From assembly GCA_002721445.1 (NCBI GenBank), contig PBKN01000009.1:80242-144241 (forward strand): 64,000 nt of DNA, read 5' to 3'. Source of the DNA: Chloroflexota bacterium. GTDB lineage: Bacteria; Chloroflexota; Dehalococcoidia; Lucifugimonadales; GCA-002723415. Positions 1 through 10,190 of the stretch are shown piece after piece. The notes beneath the pieces are model-generated. The model did not search any database and had not been told where the DNA came from. It was given only the letters and a program-made list of their open reading frames with translations. Made by a program: the position numbers and the translations under genes. Position 1 is the first letter of the stretch. Each line of letters opens with the position of its first letter.

Positions 1-217
1 TATATTCTCCAGGTTCAATAACTTCAATCAAAGGGCAAGGTTTTGGATTTCTTTGACAAAATAATAAAAAATCAAAAGCATAACTCATTGGTAATATAGC
101 TAAATTTGTTTGAACATAACCTGGAGCCATGCCAGAAGTAGGGCAAATTAATTGGCTAGTTCTAAATAACTCTCTAATACCAGATGGGTTATCTAACGCC
201 TTAATGTCATTTGACAT
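1..217 (-). CDS. DUF1445/YcsI-type putative hydro-lyase, 3'-truncated by window edge
   Basis: Only the first 72 codons are in the window; the rest lies left of base 1. The readable part resembles the start of the DUF1445 (YcsI, D-glutamate cyclase-like) family. It begins [18 protein letters not shown] and continues with [16 protein letters not shown] and [17 protein letters not shown], the conserved N-terminal block of that family. The start is firm: GGAGGTG sits 4 nt upstream of the ATG. The gene lies just downstream of mutS on the same strand, 71 nt away, so it may be the last gene of the nuo-fpr-mutS run. The family's reaction is poorly defined, with hydro-lyase and D-glutamate cyclase both proposed, so no specific substrate is claimed. 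Confidence 0.8.
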   Translation of the reverse strand, partial: MSNDIKALDNPSGIRELFRTSQLICPTSGMAPGYVQTNLAILPMSYAFDFLLFCQRNPKPCPLIEVIEPGEY

Positions 218-288
218 GTTCACCTCCAATAAATTAATTTTTGAACTTCACTACTTTAACTTATTTAATAGATTAATAATAGCAAATC

Positions 289-2883
289 CTATTTATTTTT
301 AAATTTATATTTATTTATTAAATCCTGTATCTCATATAATTTAGAAATTGCATCCAAAGGTGTCATTAGAGATATATCTAAATCTAATATATCATCAAGT
401 ATTTGATCAGAATAATCAAATAATTTCATTTGAGAAGATCTGAAAACAGCATCGTCAAATTCTTTAACTGAGTAATCAGGACTAAATTCACTAGTATTTG
501 ATTCTAGTGAATTTAGTATTAAATTTGCTTTACTAATTACTTGATTAGGGAGACCAGCTAATTTTGCTACATTAATTCCATAACTTTTATTAGCTCCTCC
601 AGGAAGTATCTCTCTTAAAAATATAACTTCATCATTATCTTCTGAAACAGCAAAATGCAAATTTTTAACTAATGGATATTTATCAGATAATTTAATCATC
701 TCATGATAATGAGTTGCAAACAACGTTTTACATCCTAATTCAGGAGACTCATATAAAAACTCAGCTACAGCAGTAGCAATAGATAATCCATCATAGGTAC
801 TAGTACCTCTTCCAATTTCATCTAATATTACTAAAGATTTAGGTGTAGCATGATTTAATATCATAGCTGATTCAGACATTTCAACCATAAATGTTGACTT
901 ACCCATAGAAATATCATCTTGTAATCCAGCTCTAGTAAAAATACGATCTACTATACCAATATTTGCATATTTAGCAGGAACATAACTTCCTATCTGAGCC
1001 ATCAAAACTATTAGAGCAACTTGACGAATATAAGTGGATTTGCCTGACATATTGGGACCAGTTAATATAAGTAATCTATTTTCACTATTTGAAATCTTAA
1101 TATTATTAGAAACAAATGTACCGGGAGATACTAATGTTTCAACTACTGGATGTCTACTATCATTTATTTCTATTAAATCAGAATTACTAATTAAAGGACA
1201 TACATAAATATGCTCTAATGCAACTTCAGCAAAAGAGCTGAAAACATCAATTTGACCAATTGAATCAGCTAACGCCATAATAGCTTCATAATCTCTACCT
1301 ATATTTTCACAAATGTTCCTAAATAATTTTAATTCTATTTTTTTAATTCGCTCATCAGCATTCAACAATAATAGTTCATATTCTTTTAATTCAGGAGTAA
1401 TAAACCTCTCAGAACCTACTAAAGTTTGCTTCCTTATGTAGTTCTCTGGGACAAATTTAATATTAGAATTCCTAATTTCGATATAGTATCCGAAATTCTT
1501 GTTGTAACCAACTTTTAAAGACCGAATTCCTGTTTTATTTCTTTCTTCATTTTGAAGATTAGCAATGAAATTACGTGCATTTTTAGACATATCATAAATC
1601 TGATCTAATTCAGAAGAAAAACCTCGTTTTATAGTTTTACCATCTCCAACTAAATTAGTTGCTTCTAAATTTATAGAATTATTTATTAAAGATACAGCAC
1701 TATAATTATCTAATATACTTTCAACTATCCAGAACAAAGAATTATTATTACTATCTTTAATTAAAGATTTTATTTGAGGAGATAATTCAAGGCTATTTGA
1801 TAATGATAATAAATCTCTTGGAGTTGCAGAGAATCGTTTTATTTTACTCATCAATCTTTCTATATCAGATATTTGATTAAGCAATTCAATAATTGCTTTT
1901 CTATTTAGTCCATTCTTATACAACCAATTAACAACTTCTTGTCTTTTATTTATTTCTTCAACATTGATTAAAGGGAAAGATATAAATTTTTTCAACAACC
2001 TACTGCCAATTGGAGTTTGCGTTCTATTTAAAATACTATAAAGAGAGTTTTGGCTGTCAGAGTTATTTACATTTTCAAATAATTCCAAGTTTCTTTTTGT
2101 ATAATGATCTATAGACATAAATGAATTTGTTGAATAAGTAAAAAGCTTTTTTATTATATCTAAAGATTGAGGTTGTGTATCTTTAATATATGAAATTATT
2201 GCTCCTGCAGATATTATAGCTAAATCTAGGTTTGAACAGCCATATGCCTCTAAAGAAGAAACGCTAAAATGATTTAATAAAGTCTTTTTAGAATTTTCAT
2301 AATTAAATAATGTATTTGGTATGATTGTTAACTTATTTTCAAATTCCTTGGCAATATCAGAACCCTCAGACAATAATATCTCTGAAGGATTAATTCTAGA
2401 TAACTCATAAGAAAGTTCCCTGAGTTGAAATTGGGTAGTAGCAAATTCACCAGTAGTTATATCTATAAATGATAAACCAACTTCATCAGATTTAACAAAT
2501 ATAGACACAAGGTAATTATTTGAACTTATATCCAGCAAAGAATCTTCTACAATTGTTCCAGGAGTAACAACTCTAACGACTTCCCTATCTACAATTTTCT
2601 TCCCTTTTGTAGGCTCGCTTGTCTGTTCACATATAGCTACTTTATAGCCTTTTTTTATTAAAACTGACAAGTAAGTTTCTAAAGAATGGAAAGGTATACC
2701 AGCTAATGGTACTCTTTGACCTTTACCCATTTCCCTAGATGTTAAAGCAATGTCTAATTCTTTTGAAAGCAGTTTAGCATCAGAATCAAATGTTTCGTAA
2801 AAATCTCCCATTCTAAAAAGAAGTATTTCTTCCTTGTAATTATTTTTAATTGTGAGATATTGATGCCTTGCTGGAGTTACCAT
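289..2883 (-). CDS. mutS: DNA mismatch repair protein MutS
   Basis: This is the mismatch-recognition ATPase that opens methyl-independent mismatch repair in the cytoplasm. The 864-aa length is normal for MutS1. The mismatch-wedging motif is visible near the N-terminus (GDFYETF, Phe28 and Glu30). The C-terminal ATPase has a Walker A GPNMSGKST at about residues 610-617, a Walker B DEIGRGTSTYDG, and the ATHYHE switch motif. The ATG start gives the short N-terminal tail expected before the mismatch domain. The gene follows the ferredoxin reductase by 53 nt on the same strand. No mutL is visible in the window. Nothing looks truncated. Confidence 0.98.
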   Translation of the reverse strand: MVTPARHQYLTIKNNYKEEILLFRMGDFYETFDSDAKLLSKELDIALTSREMGKGQRVPLAGIPFHSLETYLSVLIKKGYKVAICEQTSEPTKGKKIVDREVVRVVTPGTIVEDSLLDISSNNYLVSIFVKSDEVGLSFIDITTGEFATTQFQLRELSYELSRINPSEILLSEGSDIAKEFENKLTIIPNTLFNYENSKKTLLNHFSVSSLEAYGCSNLDLAIISAGAIISYIKDTQPQSLDIIKKLFTYSTNSFMSIDHYTKRNLELFENVNNSDSQNSLYSILNRTQTPIGSRLLKKFISFPLINVEEINKRQEVVNWLYKNGLNRKAIIELLNQISDIERLMSKIKRFSATPRDLLSLSNSLELSPQIKSLIKDSNNNSLFWIVESILDNYSAVSLINNSINLEATNLVGDGKTIKRGFSSELDQIYDMSKNARNFIANLQNEERNKTGIRSLKVGYNKNFGYYIEIRNSNIKFVPENYIRKQTLVGSERFITPELKEYELLLLNADERIKKIELKLFRNICENIGRDYEAIMALADSIGQIDVFSSFAEVALEHIYVCPLISNSDLIEINDSRHPVVETLVSPGTFVSNNIKISNSENRLLILTGPNMSGKSTYIRQVALIVLMAQIGSYVPAKYANIGIVDRIFTRAGLQDDISMGKSTFMVEMSESAMILNHATPKSLVILDEIGRGTSTYDGLSIATAVAEFLYESPELGCKTLFATHYHEMIKLSDKYPLVKNLHFAVSEDNDEVIFLREILPGGANKSYGINVAKLAGLPNQVISKANLILNSLESNTSEFSPDYSVKEFDDAVFRSSQMKLFDYSDQILDDILDLDISLMTPLDAISKLYEIQDLINKYKFKNK

Positions 2884-2936
2884 ATATATATCACTTAGAG
2901 ATTAATTTAAAGAATGAAGAAACAAAAAAATTTATA

Positions 2937-3677
2937 TTAATCTTCTTTCCAATATCGCTCTTCTTCAATTGAAAAACCTTTGTCACCTAAAATTTCTTTA
3001 ACATTTTCTATCATACCTGGGTGCCCACATGCAGAAACTAAAGTATCATCAGAAGAAATATCAAATAAGTTAACATATTTTTCAACTATTTGATTAACCC
3101 TTCCAATTTCACCTGACCATTTAATATTTTCAGGTTCATTAGGTCTACTAATCGTAGGTATAAATTTAATAAAATCAGAATAAGAAGTTGATAAGTCTAT
3201 TAATTCAGAATCATATACAAATTCATCTATGTAACTAGCACCTAATAATATAAAAAACTTATTACCTAAACAAGATCGATAAATATAATCTCTAATATAA
3301 CTTATATATGGAACTATTCCTGTAACTGTAGCAATTAATAAATGATTAGTAAATTCTTCCTTAAAAGTAAAAAGCCCTTTGGCTCTAGGTCGAATTGTTA
3401 CTTGGTCTCCAACATTTAAATCATAAAGTTTAGGAGTTAATATACCATCAGGAAACGGCACTAATTCAATAAATAATTCGATTTTATCTTCATGAGGAGC
3501 TGAAACTATCGAATACGCTCTTTCAATACCATCAACTCCTATAGTACAGTACTGCCCTGGTTTAAAAGTAAAATTATTTGGTTTTTCTAAAAACAGACTC
3601 CATAAGTCTGATGTGTGGTCTTTCCTATCAACTATTGAAACTTTATCCAATTTGATTTTACGATTATTATTATTCAT
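2937..3677 (-). CDS. fpr: Ferredoxin/flavodoxin-NADP+ reductase, Fpr type
   Basis: A 246-aa flavoprotein predicted to exchange electrons between NADP(H) and ferredoxin or flavodoxin. The FAD-binding motif is ERAYSIVSAP, with the RxYS arginine and tyrosine. A following Rossmann-like half holds the pyridine nucleotide site (TVTGIVPYISYIRDY) and a C-terminal block ACGHPGMIENVKEIL. The chain ends near an aromatic YW, as in bacterial Fpr enzymes. It starts at an ATG 67 nt below nuoG on the same strand. Its position directly behind an NADH/Fe-S module suggests the two work on the same pools of NAD(P)H and ferredoxin; that link is inference from position only. Confidence 0.88.
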   Translation of the reverse strand: MNNNNRKIKLDKVSIVDRKDHTSDLWSLFLEKPNNFTFKPGQYCTIGVDGIERAYSIVSAPHEDKIELFIELVPFPDGILTPKLYDLNVGDQVTIRPRAKGLFTFKEEFTNHLLIATVTGIVPYISYIRDYIYRSCLGNKFFILLGASYIDEFVYDSELIDLSTSYSDFIKFIPTISRPNEPENIKWSGEIGRVNQIVEKYVNLFDISSDDTLVSACGHPGMIENVKEILGDKGFSIEEERYWKED

Positions 3678-3744
3678 ATATTTAATCCTAAGAGTTAATT
3701 TTTAATTTTTACGAAACAAAATTTAGTACTACACAAAATACTTA

Positions 3745-6477
3745 TTATACTTTAGTTAATTTTGCAAAAAGCAATTCATCTGAAATTGTATTAATCATTT
3801 CTCTTTCATTACTACCATATTCAAAATCACTAATTCTAGCACCAAATAATAAAGATGCACTAATTAAGCCTTCATGGGGGTAATCAACAGCAGCTGACCC
3901 TAATATCTTCATTCTTTGAGTTTCTACTTCAATCAAATCACCATCAGCAATAGAATACTTAGATGCATCATTATTATTAATATGAATTATTGGGTTGGTT
4001 TTAATATCACGTTTACCTTCATTATTTAAAATTTGTAAACCATTATCATTATCGTGCAATATATTTGATAAAGCTAATAAAAATGGAAATTCATTATGTG
4101 TATAAACTTCAATATCATTGGTAGTAAAAATTGCTAAGCTGAATTTCTTTTCTTCATTTTTATCATTAAGAATATTAATTCTAGAGTCCTCAGATGATAT
4201 CAGCTCATATGAAAATCCTGAATAACTTGGAATAAGAGAAACTATCTCTTTAAAAATATCTTCAGATTTTTCATAGTTAAAACTATCTGATTTCATAGCA
4301 ACAGCAATTTTACTTAAAATTTTCCATGTATGTTCTTGATCATTTTTTAAGCCCAAAGCTGGTGAGATCAATTGCACTAATCCTTCTAAATTTGTAACAC
4401 TTCCTTCTTTTTCCGCAAAATTTGTTGCAGGCAAAACCACATCAGCAAATTTAGTCAAATCAGTATTAAAACTATCTTCAACTATAAGTAATTCCAATTT
4501 ATTTAAACTATTGATGAATCCTTTAAATTCTGTAGCTGATAATCTTGGAAGATCACCTATAAAATATAAGCATTTAATTTCATTATTGTTAATAGCTTCA
4601 GAAAGCTCCTTGATACCTTTACCTTGAACTTTAGGTAATTTAGAATTCCAAATCCTCTCTATATCATTTTTTCTAGAATAATCCAAATAACCTGGTAAAT
4701 ATTTAGGGTTACAACCAACATCCTTAGAACCTTTATCATTACCGCCTGGGCTTAATGGATATAATCCTCCAAATTTATTATTATAATTACCTGTAATTAA
4801 TGATAGATTATAAATAGACTTAATGCATTCTTCTAAATATCTATCTTCAACAGTTTCTAAAGCATATAAAATTGATCCTAACCCAGCTTTAGCAAATAGA
4901 CGAGCAGAATTTTTTATAGTATCAACAGGAACGCCAGTGACTTCTGAGACTTTAATAACATCAAAATTCCAAATGTATTTTCTAAAATCTGCAATATTAT
5001 TAACTCTATTATACAAAAAATCATGATTATCAAGAGATTCATCTAGAATCACTCTAATCATTCCAGATATAAAAATTGATTCAGTATTTGGTTTAACTTT
5101 TATGAAAAGCGAAGCACTTTTAGAAATTTCAGTTTCTCTTTGATCTACCACAATCAATTTTGACCCATTTTTAACTGCTCTTTTAACAGGTAATCCAACA
5201 ACATTGTTTTCTAAAAGTAAATCAGTAGAAATCATCATAATCACATCAGATTTCTCAATATCCCATATAGAATTTTCAGGTCTTAAATTACCAGTTAATT
5301 CTCTAGTCAAGTCAGATATTTCGGGTTTGTAATTTGTTGAAATATCAACATTATTAGATTTCATAACTAATCTTGCAAACTTTTGAACAACATAATTATC
5401 TTCGTTTGTACCTTCACCAGAAGCGATTAACGCAAATTTATCTCCTTTATAATTATTAAAATTAACAGCTAAATGATCAATTACATCATGCCAAGATACA
5501 ATTTCTAAATCCCCAATTTTATTACGTATCATTGGGTTATTTATCCTATTCTTACTATTCACAATATCTAATCCAAATTTACTCTTAAAACAACCTTGCC
5601 CATGATTTGAAAAACCATTTAAATCAGGTATTGATCTTATCATTCTATTTCTTTTATCCACCTCTAATGTCAACTTGCATCCAACTGGACAGAAAGTACA
5701 AACAGAAGATACTTTTTTTACAGCTTTATCCCATTTATATTTGCGTTCTACTAAAGCACCTGTAGGACATACATCAATACATGCCCCACAAAATTCACAA
5801 CCAGATTCTATTAAAGATGATCCTTTAGCTGTACCAATTAAAGTTCTACCAGATCTTTCCAATAAAGTTATTGCACTATCCCCTCTAACTTCATCACATA
5901 CTCTTACACATCTCACACAAGCAATACATAAATTCATATCCATATCCCAAAATGGATCAGTAGTATGCAAAGGAATATTGCGGTTATTATAGGTTAATGG
6001 TGAATCCATATCCATTTCTAAGTATCTAACAGTATCTTTTAATTCACATCTTTCATTTTTAGGACAAGTCACACATCTATCATTAACAGATACGTGTCTA
6101 AGACACACATCTGATGGACCACATAATTCTACTCTATGACACGTAAGACACCCATGAGGATGTTCTGTAAGTAATAAATCCATAATTCCTTTACGAGTAG
6201 AGTCGATATTAGTATTTTTAGTTTTTACTCGCATTCCTTCATTAACAGGAGTAGTACAAGCTGCAGGAGTTCCAGGTATAGGTCTGTACTTTCCATCAGG
6301 GCCAATTTGCTCAACTTCAACTACACACATTCTACAAGCACCAAAAGATTTCATTCCGGGATAATAGCATAGATATGGTATGTATTTTTCTGAATCAATA
6401 GCAGCTTGGAGAATATTAGAACCATTTTTTGCTTTAATTTCTTCTCCATCTAAAGAAAAAGTTATTTCATCTGACAC
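3745..6477 (-). CDS. nuoG: NuoG/FdhA-like Fe-S and molybdopterin-fold subunit
   Basis: A 910-aa iron-sulfur protein that would pass electrons from the NuoF flavin. In order it has an N-terminal 2Fe-2S domain (CYYPG, CRMCVVEV, CTTPV), a Cys3His region (HPHGCLTCHRVELCG), two 4Fe-4S clusters (CIACVRCVRVC and CEFCGACIDVCPTGA), the molybdopterin-type 4Fe-4S site (CTFCPVGC, later GQGC), and a long molybdopterin-oxidoreductase fold. In the region where a formate dehydrogenase carries its Cys or Sec ligand to Mo, I see neither Cys nor an in-frame UGA. A NuoG-like electron-transfer role is therefore favoured over formate dehydrogenase. The start is GTG overlapping the nuoF stop by one base, with GGAGG upstream. 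Confidence 0.87.
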   Translation of the reverse strand: MSDEITFSLDGEEIKAKNGSNILQAAIDSEKYIPYLCYYPGMKSFGACRMCVVEVEQIGPDGKYRPIPGTPAACTTPVNEGMRVKTKNTNIDSTRKGIMDLLLTEHPHGCLTCHRVELCGPSDVCLRHVSVNDRCVTCPKNERCELKDTVRYLEMDMDSPLTYNNRNIPLHTTDPFWDMDMNLCIACVRCVRVCDEVRGDSAITLLERSGRTLIGTAKGSSLIESGCEFCGACIDVCPTGALVERKYKWDKAVKKVSSVCTFCPVGCKLTLEVDKRNRMIRSIPDLNGFSNHGQGCFKSKFGLDIVNSKNRINNPMIRNKIGDLEIVSWHDVIDHLAVNFNNYKGDKFALIASGEGTNEDNYVVQKFARLVMKSNNVDISTNYKPEISDLTRELTGNLRPENSIWDIEKSDVIMMISTDLLLENNVVGLPVKRAVKNGSKLIVVDQRETEISKSASLFIKVKPNTESIFISGMIRVILDESLDNHDFLYNRVNNIADFRKYIWNFDVIKVSEVTGVPVDTIKNSARLFAKAGLGSILYALETVEDRYLEECIKSIYNLSLITGNYNNKFGGLYPLSPGGNDKGSKDVGCNPKYLPGYLDYSRKNDIERIWNSKLPKVQGKGIKELSEAINNNEIKCLYFIGDLPRLSATEFKGFINSLNKLELLIVEDSFNTDLTKFADVVLPATNFAEKEGSVTNLEGLVQLISPALGLKNDQEHTWKILSKIAVAMKSDSFNYEKSEDIFKEIVSLIPSYSGFSYELISSEDSRINILNDKNEEKKFSLAIFTTNDIEVYTHNEFPFLLALSNILHDNDNGLQILNNEGKRDIKTNPIIHINNNDASKYSIADGDLIEVETQRMKILGSAAVDYPHEGLISASLLFGARISDFEYGSNEREMINTISDELLFAKLTKV

Positions 6478-8240
6478 TAATTACCTCCAGTTTCTATTTC
6501 ACGAGTTGCATAAGGCCTAGTATTTTTAGGTGATATTATAGGCTGAACGCAACTACCAGTAGGACATTTTTTATCAAAAATATGTGCATTAAAGTCTGAT
6601 TCAAAATATTTTAAAGCTGATCTTATTGGACCATAACCCAGCTGGCCATGACCACATAATGAAGCTTTTTCCATATTTTCACCAACATTTTTAATTAGCT
6701 CAAGGTCTTTCGAAGAACTTTCAAATTTAACCATACGTTCAGTAATTTCTAATATATGTTCCATTCCTAATCTACATGGAAAACATTTACCACAAGATTC
6801 ATACTGACAAAATGCTACAAGAACTCTTGTTAAATCAACTATACATGTATCCTGGTCGCCAACTATAATTCCGCCAGATCCTAAAATCGCACCAGCTTTT
6901 TTCATTTCATCAAAATCTAGATGGATATCTAAACTATCAGAATCTAAAACCCCTCCTAATGGGCCACCAGTTTGTAAAACTTTCAATTTTTTACCTGATG
7001 CAGTTCCTCCACCTATTTCATAAATAACTTCTCTTAAACTAAGGCCCATAGGGACTTCATACAAACCTGGAAATTTGATATTTCCAGACAAGCATATGAT
7101 TGCAGTTCCTGTACTGCCAGGAATCTTTTTTTCTTTATCACCTTTTACCCCTATATTTGAAAACCAATCACTTCCATTAGAGATTATATCTGGAACATAT
7201 GTTAATGTTTTAACATTATTAATATTACTTGGTTTACCCCAAACACCAAATTGAGCAGGAAAAGGAGGTCTAAATCGTGGCTGAGACCTCTTACCTTCAA
7301 TAGATTCCATTAAAGCTGACTCTTCCCCTGCAACATAAGATTCACCAGTTAAAGATATCTCTACATCAAAACTAAACCCAGATTCAAAAATATTATTACC
7401 TAATAAACCTAATTCATACGCTTTTTTTATGGCATTTTCCATTCGATCAATAGGGCCATCATGACCATGTCTAATAAATACAATACCATTTGTAGCACCA
7501 GTAGCATAACCAGCTATAGTAAGGCCTTCTAAAAGTTTAAAAGGATCACTTTCTAATATACCTTTATCATTATAAGCACCTGGATCTCCTTCTTCACAAT
7601 TGCATAAAATATATTTAGCAGAACTCGAAGATTTAACTAAAAAACTCCACTTAAAACCAGTAGGGAAAGCAGCCCCTCCTCTTCCTCGCAATCCTGATTC
7701 AGAAATTTCTTTAATGACTTCTTCTTGAGACATTCCATTTAATGCTTTGTTTAAAGCTAAATAGCCTCCCTGAGATACGTACTGGTATAAATTGTAAGGT
7801 GAAATATTACCAGCGTTACTTAAAGCTATTTTCTTTTGATATCTAATACCTGGTAAATCATTCAAACTTGGTAAATTTTCATCAATTTCATCTACTACAC
7901 CTAAAATACTTGGGTGTTCAATTGTTTTATTAACAATAAAGCTTTGAATTATTGAACTTACATCCTTTGAAGAAACATTTTTAAAAAACACCCTGCCTTT
8001 ATTCGGTAATTTGATATCCAATAAAGGTTCAGCAAAACATATCCCCATACACCCCACTTCATCAACATGGGAATCAATTTTTAATTCATTTAATACTGAA
8101 TGAATTTCATTAAATACTTGGTCAGCGCCTGCAGCCTTACCACATATAGCTGTGCCAATACGAATCCAAGGCTTATCACCTGAATCCAATTCAAGCCATT
8201 TATCATCTGCTAATTCTTTAAGGTCTGTATAATTCAACAT
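6477..8240 (-). CDS. nuoF: NADH-binding flavoprotein NuoF/HydB type
   Basis: A 587-aa NADH dehydrogenase 51-kDa-type subunit that oxidises NADH at FMN. The N-terminal 100 residues form an extra thioredoxin-like 2Fe-2S domain (AICGKAAGAD, then GCMGICFAEP), absent from classical complex I NuoF but usual in hydrogenase, formate dehydrogenase and bifurcating types. The core has the glycine-rich nucleotide site GRGGAAFPTGFKW, the motif GEESALMESIEG and the 4Fe-4S site ESCGKCFPCRLG. A CPTGSC near the C-terminus is not followed by the two extra 4Fe-4S motifs seen in some HydB proteins. The start lies 1 nt beyond the nuoE stop. Translational coupling across nuoE-F-G is likely. Confidence 0.93.
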   Translation of the reverse strand: MLNYTDLKELADDKWLELDSGDKPWIRIGTAICGKAAGADQVFNEIHSVLNELKIDSHVDEVGCMGICFAEPLLDIKLPNKGRVFFKNVSSKDVSSIIQSFIVNKTIEHPSILGVVDEIDENLPSLNDLPGIRYQKKIALSNAGNISPYNLYQYVSQGGYLALNKALNGMSQEEVIKEISESGLRGRGGAAFPTGFKWSFLVKSSSSAKYILCNCEEGDPGAYNDKGILESDPFKLLEGLTIAGYATGATNGIVFIRHGHDGPIDRMENAIKKAYELGLLGNNIFESGFSFDVEISLTGESYVAGEESALMESIEGKRSQPRFRPPFPAQFGVWGKPSNINNVKTLTYVPDIISNGSDWFSNIGVKGDKEKKIPGSTGTAIICLSGNIKFPGLYEVPMGLSLREVIYEIGGGTASGKKLKVLQTGGPLGGVLDSDSLDIHLDFDEMKKAGAILGSGGIIVGDQDTCIVDLTRVLVAFCQYESCGKCFPCRLGMEHILEITERMVKFESSSKDLELIKNVGENMEKASLCGHGQLGYGPIRSALKYFESDFNAHIFDKKCPTGSCVQPIISPKNTRPYATREIETGGN

Positions 8241-8241
8241 T

Positions 8242-8721
8242 TTATAATTTAGGATCTATTTTTAATAATATTTTTAAAATATCTTCTGAAGTTGTGTTAC
8301 CAATAAAATCATGATTAATACTAATAACTGGAGCTTGTGAACAAGCTCCTAAACAAGTATTATATTTTAAAGTAAATTTCCCACTATCTGTCTCACCTTC
8401 TCCTTTAAGACCTAAAGCATTTTGAATATCATTTAATATCTTAGCTGCCCCAGCCAAATGACATGTGGGCCCCCAGCATATCTCAAGTATATTTTCACCA
8501 GGTTTAGTAAATCTAAAATTCGGATAAAACGAAGCTACACCCCATACTTCATTGATAGTATGATTAGTATATTCAGCTATAACTTCAATAGCTAAATCAG
8601 GTATATAACCAAATTCATCTTGAGTAGCTAAAAGTGAAGAAAGTACTGTAATAGTCGGACGGGTTTGAGAAGAAACAATATGATTAATTTCATCTCGAAA
8701 TCGATCAGTATCGACCTGCAA
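8242..8721 (-). CDS. nuoE: 2Fe-2S subunit NuoE
   Basis: A 159-aa thioredoxin-fold 2Fe-2S protein, the 24-kDa subunit of NADH dehydrogenase-type modules. The four cluster cysteines are visible as CWGPTC and, about 40 residues later, CLGAC. The N-terminal half is helical, with the usual PDLAIEVIAEY region. The start is TTG, chosen because GGAGG lies 5 nt upstream and no ATG fits. It is the first gene of the nuoEFG-fpr-mutS run, and a promoter-like sequence lies about 30 nt upstream. The membrane and quinone subunits of complex I are not nearby. Confidence 0.93.
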   Translation of the reverse strand: MQVDTDRFRDEINHIVSSQTRPTITVLSSLLATQDEFGYIPDLAIEVIAEYTNHTINEVWGVASFYPNFRFTKPGENILEICWGPTCHLAGAAKILNDIQNALGLKGEGETDSGKFTLKYNTCLGACSQAPVISINHDFIGNTTSEDILKILLKIDPKL

Positions 8722-8751
8722 TTAAACCTCCATAAACATATATAATTAAGA

Positions 8752-8780
8752 ATGATAGCATACCAAATTATTTGCTACAA
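8752..8780 (-). promoter_or_regulatory. Candidate sigma70 promoter of nuoEFG
   Basis: Read on the minus strand, TTGTAG (8775-8780) is separated by 17 nt from TATCAT (8752-8757). A TG one base before the -10 gives an extended -10 form. Transcription would start about 24 nt before the nuoE start codon. In an AT-rich genome such matches arise by chance, but the exact spacing and the position before a long same-strand gene run support it. Confidence 0.4.
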
Positions 8781-8827
8781 GAAGTATATTAGATATATTT
8801 AATAGTTTTAATAATTATTCTTAATAG

Positions 8828-10150
8828 CTAGAAGCTTTGCATTATCGTATTAGCAAGATTACGCCCCATACGAACACTATAATTAGTACCTCTATCTTCC
8901 GGATAAACTTGAGAAGTATTTGCTAAATATAATCCTTGAATTGGTGTTTTATGATCAGGAATATTTTTAGAATAATTTATTCCTACAATTGGTTGAGCAT
9001 AATCAATTTTATGATGATATGAAGTTTCAATCCAATCAGAATTAAAATCAGGGTTTATTTTTACCAAATGAGGTATGTAATGTTCTAATAATTCTTCATG
9101 ACTCATACTATACATATAATTATCTTTATCTAAATAATTTGATAAATAAACTATATGCTTATCTGAGTAATTACTAGAATCAATAAAATTAGTATGTTCA
9201 ATAACGGCTACGAACGGAATAGAGCGATCAGCAATATTTAACCAATATCTATCAGTTAAAGGTTTATTCAAAACTAAAACTATCAATACTGCTGACATAT
9301 ATTTGATTGAGGCAATTTTGTTCTTATACGCTAAGCTAAGGTCATCACCAACTAATTTCTCGAAAATATGCGAAGGAGTAGTCACTAAACATGCATCAAA
9401 TTTTATTAATCTTTTTATAGAATTTTTTTCAGAAATTTCAAGGCCAATAAATTTATCTTTATTAGTAACTACTTTATTTACCAAAGTAGATAAATTTATT
9501 TCTCCTCCCGAATTTTTAATTTTATCACTAAGAACGTCGAATATTTGAGCAAAACTTCCCATAGGATAGCCAAGTTTTTCTTTAGAAAAATTAGATCCTC
9601 TAGATGCTAATCGAGTATGTACTTTACCCCAAATCCAGGCCATACTAATTTTATCGTAAAATTTCTCTCCAAATTTACCTCTTAACATCGGCTCCCAAAA
9701 TATTTCATAAGCATTTTTACCAACGTTTTTACTTAGCCAATTTGATGCAGTTATATTCTCAAAGTCTTTAAAATTCATCTTTTTCTGAATATATAAAGTA
9801 GCCAAACCTAATCTTAATCTATCTAATATGTTTATTGCTGAAAATCTTAATAAATCCAATGGAGTTCCAAATGGATATATTTTGCCATTAACTAATGTGC
9901 CTACTTTAGACTCAAACCATTTTATTTCATTCCCAAGACCAATTTCATTTAACAAATTAATTATATCTATATCATTAGTAAACCAGTGATGATAACCTCT
10001 TTCAAGTTGAGTTCCACCAACATCAAAAGTTGAAGCATGCCCTCCCATAAAAGCAGATGCTTCATATATCTTAGGCGAATGCCCTTTTATTGATAAATCA
10101 TAAGCTGCAGCCATACCAGTTGCCCCAGCACCAATAATTGCTATATTCAC
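8828..10150 (-). CDS. FAD-dependent amine-oxidase-type oxidoreductase
   Basis: A 440-aa flavoprotein of the protoporphyrinogen oxidase / amine oxidase / UDP-galactopyranose mutase-like fold. The N-terminus is a dinucleotide-binding motif (IIGAGATGMAAAYDL) followed by EASAFMGGHAST, and the C-terminus closes with a typical FAD-contact segment ending in GRNLANTI. The substrate is not evident. Homologues of this shape often sit in polysaccharide and lipid-sugar loci. Here it lies next to a flippase-like membrane protein and two giant membrane glycosyltransferases on the same strand, so a role in envelope glycan or isoprenoid-lipid chemistry is inferred. It starts at ATG, 40 nt after the preceding gene. 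Confidence 0.8.
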   Translation of the reverse strand: MNIAIIGAGATGMAAAYDLSIKGHSPKIYEASAFMGGHASTFDVGGTQLERGYHHWFTNDIDIINLLNEIGLGNEIKWFESKVGTLVNGKIYPFGTPLDLLRFSAINILDRLRLGLATLYIQKKMNFKDFENITASNWLSKNVGKNAYEIFWEPMLRGKFGEKFYDKISMAWIWGKVHTRLASRGSNFSKEKLGYPMGSFAQIFDVLSDKIKNSGGEINLSTLVNKVVTNKDKFIGLEISEKNSIKRLIKFDACLVTTPSHIFEKLVGDDLSLAYKNKIASIKYMSAVLIVLVLNKPLTDRYWLNIADRSIPFVAVIEHTNFIDSSNYSDKHIVYLSNYLDKDNYMYSMSHEELLEHYIPHLVKINPDFNSDWIETSYHHKIDYAQPIVGINYSKNIPDHKTPIQGLYLANTSQVYPEDRGTNYSVRMGRNLANTIMQSF

Positions 10151-10190
10151 TATTTCTCCTATGCTTTAGATTATATACTATATAAAAAAA

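Noticed and set aside
5675-5992. 105-codon open frame opposite nuoG
   Set aside because: It is antisense to the conserved Fe-S cluster region of nuoG, and its composition simply mirrors that gene.
3745-6477. Formate dehydrogenase alpha subunit with a hidden Sec
   Set aside because: The frame has no internal UGA, and no Cys is seen where the Mo ligand should be.
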